Positions 22,601 through 34,600 of a stretch of DNA of 64,000 nt are shown here, one piece after another. Numbering within the stretch: the first letter of the stretch is position 1; every line of letters begins with the position of its first letter. The position numbers and the translations under genes were made by a program. Source of the DNA: Ottelia alismoides (taxonomy: Eukaryota > Streptophyta > Magnoliopsida > Alismatales > Hydrocharitaceae); contig JAZKJV010003281.1 of NCBI GenBank assembly GCA_037367405.1, positions 1 to 64,000 of the forward strand, read 5' to 3'. The notes under the pieces were generated by a model. It was not told the origin of the DNA and searched no databases. It saw nothing but the letters and a program-made list of their open reading frames with translations.

Positions 22601-25600
22601 CGCTTTCACCTCCGGTGCTCTCCAACAACAGCAGGTTCCGCCTCGTGCGTGCTCCTCCGCCTCCGATTTTCTCCGCCTCGTGCGTGCTCCTCCGCCTCCA
22701 GCAGCAGGTATCACCTCGGTCCTTTGTTTTTTGTCATGCGTTCGGGGTGATTTGGGGGAGAAGATCTGACTCCAAGTTTCGCGAGAATTCCCTTTAGAAC
22801 AAACACTGTTACTTAATTTTGCTCTTGATTAGCAAACCAATTTAGCAAACATCACCATTTGATTCGAAAGTCCTTCACCTTGAAATCAGACAATTTCTCC
22901 GCAATTTCATGATATGGCTTTGTGATTGCCACGAAGATATTAAGGGGAATTATGTCAAATTTGCAGTGGTCATGATGGACACGTTGGCGTAGTTTTTCCT
23001 TCGCTGACAAACCATGCAATACTTTCAAATACAGTGACGTCTAAACAGTCAAATGTGACAAATAGAGATTGTTTCTTAATTAAATCATTAAATATCAATC
23101 TTCATTTTGGACATAAGGGAAAATTTTTTATCGCCAAGCCACTTATCGAAAGCTTTGGAATTATCTTTCAATTTTGTTTTTAGTTAACAGTAATAGTCTT
23201 ATCACAGAAAAAGTTCCTTACTATCCGTCGAATGTAGCTAGATTTTTCCAAATTATTGTTAGGCCGACCCATGACCTTACTCTATCATGTATTAACTTAT
23301 TGCTCCCAGCGAATAAATATAGGAGAAAATTGTTAATCCAACAATGCCATTATAATGATAGAGATTTATTACTGCATGCCTACGACCATTCAGAACCATA
23401 GTATATATTGTACAAATCCCTATAACCACAGCATATCCAGCTCTTAGGACTGGACCCAACCATGCATATGTGTCGGCAGATGTTGATCATTACTGTGTTG
23501 TGACTCCATTAACATTCATTCCAATGAGGTTAAACCTTGAACACCTTTTCACAAAAGCAAAGGAGGAGAAAGAAACGATAGAGAGAGAAACGGACGAGAG
23601 AGAGGGGGATCCAGCATGGCTTTATTCCAAGGCCAGCACCACTCTTCCAAACTACTCGATGCCAATAAATACATATTCTTTGTGAGTTTATAAAAATGCA
23701 ACCAACATTTTCTGTTGTTATGCATTTAGTAGATTTTCTGTTGCTATGCATTTCTGTTGTGATGCCAACATTTTCTGTTGTTATGCATTATTCTAAAGCC
23801 AACTTTGTTTAGTAGATTTTCTCAAATATCCAAAATCTTAATAAAAACTTTTATTTTGTATAGGTTTTTTAATATTTTTTCATGTGTTTAGGTTATCATG
23901 GATTCGGAACCAACACATGTTGAGGAACATGTGCTTTTTACTCCACCTGGGTCTACCGATCCGGGATGGAAATATGCTTATCTCATGGAGAAGACCGATC
24001 CGAATTCTGTGACATGTCGCTTGTGTGGCAAGGTCTTGAAAGGAGGAATTAATCGAATGAAACAACACCTTGGACACATCAAGGGGAATTGCAAAGCATG
24101 TCCACAGGCTAACGATGAAGTGAAGAAGGAGATACGTGATTACATTGAGGGAATCGTGAAGAAGAAAAACGAGAAAGCTGTCACTTTGAAAGAAATGAGA
24201 GAGGAGGTGGCGATTAGAGCTACAGGCTCTTCCACAACACCTTGTGACGGAACATGTCTTGGAAAAAGACCACGATCATCTGATGATGATATTGCGTCAA
24301 TGCCAATGCGCCAAACTATTATAAAGGAAACACTAGCAAAGGAAGAACGCGCACGTGTCAACAAATATGTGGCCAAATTCTTCTATGACTGTGATATTCC
24401 TTTCAACGTGGCGACAAAGAGCTCCTTCATACGCATGTGTGAAGCAATTGGCCAATACGGAAGTGGGTACAAGTCCCCATCTTATTATGAAATTGCAGAG
24501 CCTTTGTTAAAAGATGAAGTGGAAGAAACAAAGGAGTTTTTGAAAAGTCACAAGGATGCATGGAAAAAAAGTGGATGTTCCATCATGACAGATGCATGGA
24601 CCGACATGAGGGGAAGAAGCATCATGAATTTGTGCGTTAACAGTAGCTTGGGCACATGTTTTCTGAAGTCCGTGGACGCATCAGCTGATGCACATACCGC
24701 TGAATATATATCTGCTTTGGTGGAGGATTGCATCAAGGAAGTTGGCGTAGATAATGTTTTGCAAGTCGTGACTGATAATGCATCTGCTAACATGGCAGCT
24801 GGGAGGCTCCTCAAGACCAAATATCCAAAGATATTTTGGTCATCTTGCGCTGCTCACTGCATAGATCTCATACTTAAAGAATTTGGCAAAGAGCCGAAGG
24901 TTAAAAATTGCATAGCAAAGGCCAGAACACTCACTATTTTCATCTATAGCCATGCAAAGACACTCAGCTTGATGCGGCATTTTACCCAAAAGGGAGAGAT
25001 ATTCAGACCAGGGCAAACAAGATTTGCCACGTGTTTTCTCACGCTACAAAGTGTCTTCGAAAAGAAAGAAAAGCTGAGATTGATGTTTTCTTCTGATGAA
25101 TGGAGACAATGCAAGTGGTCCAAGACAAGGAAAGGTGAAATGGTTGGATCAATTGTTCTTAGTACATCTTTTTGGAGCCAAGTTTCCTTGACCTTGAAGG
25201 TCTTTTCCCCACTCGTCCGTCTCTTGCGTATTGTTGATGGAGATCGGAGACCATCATTGAGCTTCGTTTATGGAGGGCTTGAAGATGCGAAGAAGGAGAT
25301 AAAGAGTCTTTTTAAAGACAATGAGCATTCATATAAGCCCTACATAGATGCCATTGATTCCAAGTCAAAAGGGAGATTAGATAGTTCTCTTCACCTTGCA
25401 GCTTACTATCTCAACCCCTATTATTTTTATAGGGATGATAAAGCCATCTCAGAAGATAGCTTTGTCATAGATGGTTTTTTGTACTGCTTGGAGATATTTT
25501 ACCCTGATTTGGATGTTCAAGATGTCATCACAACAAAAGAAATGGTTCTGTATAAAAATGGAGATGGTCCATTCGGAAAACTATTAGCAATCAAGCAGAG

Positions 25601-28600
25601 ATCCGTCGAGGATGCGTTCGATCCAGGTAGTTACATTATATACATATTTTAAGAATGTAAGGACTAAGAAGTTGACTTCCTAAGTTTTCTTGTAGCTAAT
25701 TGGTGGTCGTTATATGGTGGTGAGACACCATACATGAAGGCAATGGCGTTGAAGATATTAAAGCTAACATCCTCTTCTTCTGGATGTGAGAGGAATTGGA
25801 GCTCTTTCGCAGCGGTACACCCACATTTGTGATTTATGATTATTGATTACCAAAATTGAATGACTGACATTTTGAGTAAATACTTTCGTTGCAGATCCAC
25901 ACTAAAAAGAGGAATAAACTTGAAACCAAGAGATTGAATGACTTGGTTTTTGTGAAATTCAACTCAAAGCTGAAAGAGCGACAGTCGCAACAAGGAAGAG
26001 ACCCATTTATTTCCAAGGATAGGGCACATGTGGACGAGTGGATCGGACCAGAGGAAGGGGAAGAAAAGGTATTCCAAGGCTCAGGACTAACTTGGAGCTT
26101 GGTGGCCGAGGCAAGTGGAGCAGATGAATTGGTGCAGCATAGGAGGAGCCAAAGGAACATGGATGCATTACCGACTGTGGCGGAGGAAGAAGATTTTATC
26201 ACGGATTCAGACACTGACAGCGATGATGAAATTCCTCCTGTTGTTTTTGACGATTTAGATTAGGAGTTTGATTATTTTTGTATGAACTATGAACCTCTTT
26301 TGAGCTGTTATGAACCTTTTTTGAGCTGTCATTCATAGATATTTTGTTGTGAATCTTATGATCCACTTTTAAATCAAAATAGACAACTTTGGAAATGCTT
26401 TCGACCTTGGGTTGAAAATCTTCACATTAAAATACTTACATTTTATTTATTTTAAATATAAATTATCTAGTATTTGAATTTATTGTTATATTGTTAATTA
26501 TTTTTAATTTAAATAATAGAAACCGCATAGTCCGCATATACTTCCGCATATACTTCCGCCTGCCCGCTTACTCGCTTCAGACCGCCTGACCGAACGAATA
26601 CCGCATACCAACTTTCTGAACCTTGCTTGAAACCAGCCCGGAGTCTCAAAGAATTAAGTCCATATGGACGTGAAGTACCTTAAATCTAGTTCCCATAAGG
26701 TTCTAGTGAAGTTATGTGTAGTATGGTCCAACCAAACTCCAATCTTCGACTTTACTCAGATTAGTTCAGTTATGAAACTCAATCCGAAAAGAATGTAAAT
26801 GTTATGCAAATGCTATGTACAATTCAGAAAAATGATGCATTTTTTGAAAGAATTTTTGCAAATAATTTTTGAAAATAAAAAGACTTTTTGACACGAAAAT
26901 ATAAAATATGTACAACTATTTACACAGACATGCCTCTTTTTATTTATTTACAAGAATTAAAAGGGCAAAGAATTTAAGGGTTAAAAAGTGGTTATTATTA
27001 TAGGTATTTATACATAATTTTTAAAGAATTTTTTTATTAATTTTTATTATTTTATATATTTAATGATGCATATATTTATCAAACTTATTTCAAACAATTT
27101 TGAAAACTATAGTATAAAATAATTTTTGCCAATATTTACAAACATTTGAAAGCTATTTTGCAAAGATTTTTCAAACAGTATATATAGATTTTTCAAATAT
27201 TTTTACAACTATTTTCAAACTATTTACAAATAGATTTTCAAAGCGTTTTATTTTACACAAAGAAAAGAATTTTACAAATCAAAACATTTTTACAAAGGTT
27301 AAAAACATTTCACAAAAATTTTTCAAACGGGTCAAACTATTTTTCAACTCATTTTGCAAGAATATTTTTAACTTGATTTATTAATCAGTATATACAAAAA
27401 AGTATTTGACGAATAAATGTATCTTGTTATTGAATGAATTAATGAATTGTATATTTATATATATATAGTATTTTAGCCATATTCATTATTAATAATACAA
27501 AAGTAAAAGTTATGGTTAAAACTAATACATAGTATATATCCCAATACTTAGCTTGAGCTATGTCCTCATAGATCGAAACAAGAAAAAGAGAAGACATAAC
27601 CATGGTTATTAAGGCGGCAAGGCGACAAGGCGTTAGACCTGGGCGCCTGGACGCCTAGGCGCGCTTAGGCGCGCCTAGGCGCGCCTAGGCGTTTTCCAAA
27701 GTGTGTCCTACGTATCGCATTTGAGACATGCGACATATAGTTATTTAAAGCAAATGGATGTCGCATGTCTCAAATGCAACATCATTTTTTTATTTTTTTT
27801 TATATGTATATCACATTTCAAAAATGCGACATGTATATTGCATTTTCAAAATGCGTTATGTATATCGCATTTTGTAAATGCGCTAAGTATATCGCATTTT
27901 TAAAATGCGATATATGTATAGAATACATAAAAAAATAGTCGCCTAGGCGCCCAGGCGCGCCAAGGCGCCCAGGCGACCCAAGGTGTAGACCCAAGGCGCG
28001 CCTTTTTCAATAAAACTAAGGCGCTCTTTCTAGGCGCAAGACCTGGGGCGCCTAGACGCCTAGGCGGCCGCCTAGGCGCGCCTAGGCGCGCGCCTTGACA
28101 TCTATGGACATAACTCGTACTGGGTATAGAAAAGCCTATAGAATAAATGAACGAAAAATGAATGAATTAATGAGAAGTTGATCGTCCCCCTATACTTAGG
28201 GTAAGATATCCCTAAGTATAGCAGAGAAAATCAACAAGAGAGCAGACAATGGAGGAGATCAAAGAATGAAAAAACTCGTGGTATATACCCCTTTATACTT
28301 ATGACAAAGTTCGTCCTTAGTATACAAAATTGACAAAAAGGGGTACACATTTTTGGTAGAAAATGAAAAATGAAAAGGAAAAGAAGAAAAGAAGAAGAAC
28401 ATATGAGGATAGATGAAAAGATCACAGAGAATGTACGCATCAATCCCCCTATACTTTGGGTACAAGAACCCTAAGCATAAGCAATGATAGGAGTGATGAA
28501 ACAGAACGGAGAAATAACAACATGGGGTGTACCCCCTATATTTTGGACAAAATACGTCCTAAGTATAGACGCACAGATACGACGAGAGATCTGGGGTACA

Positions 28601-31600
28601 CATGACATACGAGAGAAAGAAGGAAATGGAAGACAAGACACATATATACAACAAGTACAGACTGGTGAAATACAAGACGGTATCAGATACGTGAATGCCG
28701 TACTCTCGTCATCGTCTCCCTGTGAGAATGGTGACGCAGTCAGTAAGCAAATCGACACCCGGGTATGCAATCAAGTGGGTGTCGGGTACCAGGAAAAATA
28801 GATTGAAAACTAAACTAAGAATCGGTAGCATGAATCAGAATATCGGCTCATAAGGTAGGAATGAAGAATCCTCCATGTCAATCATGGTCTCAGAAAGTTA
28901 TAAAGAGTGAGGAGCAGGAGGCCTTGCGAGGGTATTCAACAAGGTATTCAGTGGTCATAATGTCGAAAAATCGCAAGAACCTACCGAACACCACATCGCC
29001 TGGCTCAACCTTGCGAGGGTCGTCAAGGTGAGCGGACTCAGATGAGTCTAAGATTGCAAAATAACCAGAAGACTCGGCTTCGTGCTCCAACAGAATGGAG
29101 ATACATCTAGAGAGGAGATCGAGTGCATAAATCAGAAGACTCGGCTTCGTGCTCCATCAGATAGGAGGCACCAGAAGTGAAACCGAGTACTTACAAAATG
29201 TTGTATCCTCCTGCAGATAACCCTCATGGAGTGATACATACTAGGAAATGAATAATCAGACAGAGCTCATCCTTGTGAGGGTCGTCAAGGTGAGCATACT
29301 CAAAGGAGTCAGATCCATCAGACGGATCAATAGAAGTGATTTCGGTAGGCGACAGAGCGACTGCCAGTAGAAGAGACCGAAGATCGAGAAAATATGGCAG
29401 CGTCCCACAGATAACCCTTGGGGAGAATACTGCCCACTAAGCATGGAATAATCAGAGAGGATGGCTCATCGTTGTGAGGACCGTCATGGAGATCAGACTC
29501 AAATGAGTCAAGATAGATCGATCGCATGTTCTGACATATCGGATACACATCAAACAGTGCGACCGATGATAATTATCAGACGACTCGGTTCGGTGCCCCG
29601 CTAGATCGGAGACACAATAAGCAAGTTGAACCGAACGTAGAGAATGTGTTGCATCCTCCCGCAGATAGTCCTCGAGGAGTAATGCAAGCTAATCAGTGAA
29701 TATCAGAACAAATCTCATCCTTACGAGGGCCGTCAAGGTGAGTGCTCTCAAAGGAGTCTGGCATATCGGTCTCGATAGACGGCAAATCGACTACCAGCAG
29801 TGGAGACCGACAGATCGAGAAAGTGACATAGCCTCCCGCAGATAACCTTCGTGGAGTACTATGATCTAGGCAGAGAATAGTCAGAAAAATGTGTGCCGCA
29901 TCCTTGCGAGGACCGTCAAGGAGAAAAACTCAAAGGAGTCCAGACACATAGGTTTCATGCTCCGACAAATCGAATGCACAATCAGACAGTGAGACCAATA
30001 CATATATCTGACGATTCAGTTTCGTGCTCCAACAAGATGGACACACAAGCCTGGAGTGAAACCTTTCGTAAAGAGAATGTTGCATTCTCCCGCAGATAGT
30101 CCTCGGGGAGTAATGCAAACTAGGTCTATGATGAACATGGGAATGCTGACATCAAATCTCAGATCCTCAAAATAGTCAATCAATCCTAAGTCGGAGGGTA
30201 TAAAGATGACGAGAGAGATGAAAGACAATCAGGTTAATCACAACATGGTCCCTCAAGTCAATCCAAGTAGCTGAGATGGCTTAAAATGTAAGTAGACATT
30301 CTGTATGTGCTACCGATGGATGGAAGAGATCGAGGATGGATCAGTCAAGCAGATGAGTGAAATCATGTGGGTTCCTGAGCACCATCACACTGAAGCACAT
30401 ATCAAGGTAGCTCATCAATCATCTGAATCCAGACGGATGGAACCGGAGAAGAGATCATCTAATCATAGCTCATGAAATCATCATCAATTCATCAAAATAA
30501 CTCACATCCTCTATTCGGTGTGCGGGATTAAAGATCCTCAAATAAGAATCACACCTGGTAATCGTGTAGTCATCAAAATCCTCAATAAGCTCTATGCACA
30601 TATCAAAGTCGTATCCACCCAACGTAGCGCACCAATCTCAGCATCCTCAAAATGTGCCAAGCTTACTCAAATGATAAATGTAATATGAAAACCTCGATGC
30701 GGGCCCTATCTAGAAGCACAACAATCTCGGGTAGAAGAAGGGATGATACAGAGGGAATGAGGAGGGTGGGCGAAGATGAAAGTTGACATAGACAAAGTTG
30801 TGGATCAAGGAGGGGCTCTCCTTGAACCGGACTAGTGATGGGTGATATGGGCAAGGAGAAAAGTCGTGAAATCCGACGAAGACGATGAAGATCAAAACCG
30901 AATATCACGACTCGGATACAAATGAAGAAATATATGAACAAGAGAGGTAGATGGACTCAATTATAAAAACGACTCGGCACTGATGGGACTGCAAACTCGA
31001 AGAGGGATGAAAATGTAAGTGGACTGAAATCACAATACATGTACCAGGAAAACCCCTATTTCACCTACTCAACACAATGAAGACCGAGATGCTGGTCTTT
31101 TATCTTTTCTTTTTTAGAGTTAGGTGATTTCATTAAAGTTGTACAAATCGAAGATAAGCCTTGGATTCGGGCACTAATCCTTAGCGTGCACGTAGGAATA
31201 AAATGCTCAGATAAGGTGGGGGTTGCTCTCCCCAAAGTAATGAATCCATAACATTTTATTTTTTTAAAGTCCAATAGAATTAACAGTTCCAATTTTATTT
31301 TGGTTATCACTTTTTTTTTGTTATTTTTCAATGCACGTGCCTAATGATGTTTTCAATTTCCATTTAGCATCCTAAGTGAACAAAATCAAAGGAAGAATGT
31401 CAGAAAAGCCGTGCAAGTCGGAAATCGATGATGCATGCAAGTCAGAAGATTTACAGTGCTTTTCAGCTCTCTCCATACGGGATGCATAACAGAATTGAAA
31501 ATTACACTACATGCAATGCAATCCGATGAAATCGCCATAAGATAGTAATAATTATTATCGTGAAGCATAATATGTTAATTGTTTAGAGACAAACCCTAAG

Positions 31601-34600
31601 GTCCGGTCTTGGAGTCATCTCGGTGCCCTCCATAACGGGTCTTGCTAACGCTATATGATGTCTCTCACGACGCGCGGGCTCGAATCTAAACAACTAACAC
31701 TTATTATTTGACTAAGTTCAAAAGCGAATCTATAGGTACATGCGAATATATTAGGCTTTGGACCTTAATCTATTGAGCAAGCAAGTCCTAGGCTAGGGCT
31801 CATTCATACAAAATAAATAAAATAAAAGGAAAAAAATAAAGAAAAGAAAGCGAGGAAAACACGAAAAAGCCGGCGAGGCCCCCAAGGGACCAATCCCTCG
31901 GGCACTGGACCTCGCTAAGTAGCTGTACTTGTGAGAGTCTAAATTATTACACATATAAGTATCACTCTCTCACATGAATATACATAATAATATTGCAGAA
32001 TAAATAAAATACAAAAGCAACTGTCTTCAAAAATTTCCTCCGTTTGCCCTAGCTGCTCTCTCCAGCCAGCTAAGTCTGAAAGCTGGCTTCACCTTGCATG
32101 GGTGCACTGGTCCTCCTAAGAAGTCCTCCCTCGCGTGGTAGTCCCTCGCAACAAAGTCAAATAAAAGAAAGTGGTCAGAACAATCGCAATTAATGTCAAA
32201 TAATATTGAAAAGAATGAATAAATAAATGCAAAAATAAATAAATGAACAAGAGAGATAGAGCAAATAAACAAATCTCAATCTATGCGGCATTGCTCCCCG
32301 ACAACGGTGCCATTTGATAACCAAGATATTATATGAAGTCGTGTCAATCCACAAGGCAGATCGACAGTCGCTGAAGTGACCTCAGACGAAACCTCGCAAC
32401 ACGAATCAAGCAATAAATATAAAAAATGTTGAGTTAAAATTTATTATAACTCCACAACATGTGTGTATAAGTGGAAACATGTGTAGAGGTCGAACTTAGG
32501 GAGCAAACAGTAGATGGGGGCAAAGAGTAATGCGCACAAAAATTTGTCTCTCATCTCTTATTTATTTTTATTGATTTTGCGGCCTTTTGATTTTAATTAT
32601 TGATTTTTATTTATATTTTACATTTTTTTAATTTTTTAATTTTATATTTTCTTTTTGTATTTTCAGATTTAATATTCTTTTATATATATATATAATATAG
32701 CTGTATATAAGGCTATATATACTATAGAATAATATACTTATTAATGCTAATAAATATAAATAAAATAGAAAGTAAAAAATGTTTTTGGATTTTATAAAAT
32801 TTTTTATTGTTTTTGTAAATTTTCTGGAGTTTTGCTAGTTTTTATGTATTTTTTAAAGTAGAAAATATCCCAAATCAGGGATTTAATAAATATCCGAAAT
32901 TTATTTGAATTTTAAAAATAATAAATAAGGTCCAAAATATTATATAAAGAAAATTAAGAAAAACATAATTTTGGATTTTTAAGGAATTTTTAGATTTTTA
33001 TGAAGAATTTTGGGTGTTTTTCAATTTTAAGTTTCCCCCCATTTTTAGTGACTTTTGGTCTGTAATTAAAATATAATAAAATAGACTATATAATTTTTTG
33101 GAACTTTTAGACATGTTTTATATTTTTTTGGTATTTTATAAGCTAGACAATACAAAAATAAACTCCCTTTGATTTTTAAAAGATGATTAAAATGCCTAAA
33201 AATGCAAAACAAATTCATGGCGTGAAAGTACGTGGCAAGAGGCACTTATCCTATTTTTGCGAATTTTTAAGCGCACAATAGCTATTTATAATAAATAGAT
33301 CAAATGCACAAAATACATGTCCTAGCATGGGCATATTTGCAATTAAAATAAATATCAGGGGTTCATCTGCAAATGTGCCAAAAATATGCAACGTTTATGT
33401 ACTTTTAATAGACGAATTAATAATTACAAAAACCGTCAAGGGCTTACATGCAATTTCACCACCTCACATGGGATGACACGTGAGGTGGCGTGGAATGGAC
33501 CCAGGAGCAATTAACATAAATACATGAAATCATCATTTTATTTTAAACGTTACATTTTATTTACATATTTAAATAATAAATACAAAAAGTGGGTGAAGGA
33601 TTTAGCAATTTACCCCTAAAGAGGCGCGGGCCAACGACTGGATCTTGTTCACTTGCCACGCGTCGCTCTCCCGTTGCATGATGACAGTTTGTGGTGGACG
33701 TCTGGGATTAGATTGCGTGGTGCGATCGAACGGCTGCGGCTCAACTCAATCCAACGTCTGTTGTAGCGTCTGGAGAATGGCTAATGATCGGATGGTTCTC
33801 GAGACAGGTGGAAGAACGAGGAAGCAACTCGCCTTGGGCGAGTTTCGATTGAGCATTGCTGGCTCCTTCGACCTCCTCGAGCACCACAGGCTGGTTCTTC
33901 ACGTCCCCACAGGTTCAGCAAATGTCCCAGGTGCATCAAAAATATCCGGAGGCCATCGATAGACCCCTGGATGCTTGGAGAAGAAGGGCTACTTGGAGAG
34001 CTTCAGGTCGGATCAATTTGTGCCTAGGAGGGCTCTGTTGAGCGCGCAACCTGCATAGAAAAGAACACGGGTCAAGGACAAACTACCTCGACCCGGTTAG
34101 GTGTGGAATAGGTCGGAGGTGGGTCGAATGGCGATGTGCTCCGGCGAAGGTGGGGGAAGGAGCATGTCAGACCCGATTAGGAGTCGATCTGGAGTGAATG
34201 ACCGGTGAAGCGAGGTGGAGAAGCGACGAGAAACGAAATGGGGGTGGTAGGATGGTCGGAGATAGGTCGAGATATGGTGGGAACGTGGTCGGAGCCCGAG
34301 AGTTCCGGTGAGGTAACTTAAGCTAATCTACCTAATTAACCAAATAAAATACGAAATAAATTGCATTAAACGAAACCTGGGACTAATTCTATGCTAAAGA
34401 AACTAAATGGCGTAGGTCATACCTGGCTAGGGACTAAGGAGCAGAGGTGGTCGGAGTTGGCCGCCTTGGGTGCACCTCCTCCTTCGCGAGCACGCCAGTG
34501 CTTCAGGGGACCTCCCCCTGTCACAGGATGCGCACTTGGCCGAGATGTAGGGGCTTTAAGGTTTGGAGATGACCTAGAAAGAAATGGAGGAAGGAGGTGG

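Larger units (their letters stand above)
22198..26625 (+). mobile_element. Complete autonomous hAT transposon, 4,428 bp
   Basis: The perfect 8-bp target duplication is CTTGAAAC (22190-22197 and 26626-26633). The termini are CAGGGTTCAGAAA and, from the right on the minus strand, CAAGGTTCAGAAA: 13 bp with one mismatch. Subterminal arrays of CGCATATGCGG words sit at 22222-22362. Degenerate CCGCATA words sit at 26522-26611. Such arrays are the expected binding sites of hAT transposases. Inside is a three-exon transposase gene with an uninterrupted reading frame. The element sits in the LARD, so it is younger than the LARD. Confidence 0.95.

Noticed and set aside
28860..30140. CRISPR array
   Set aside because: The repeats are long, diverged, of alternating spacing and in a plant retroelement. 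They do not have the fixed short repeat and unique spacer layout.
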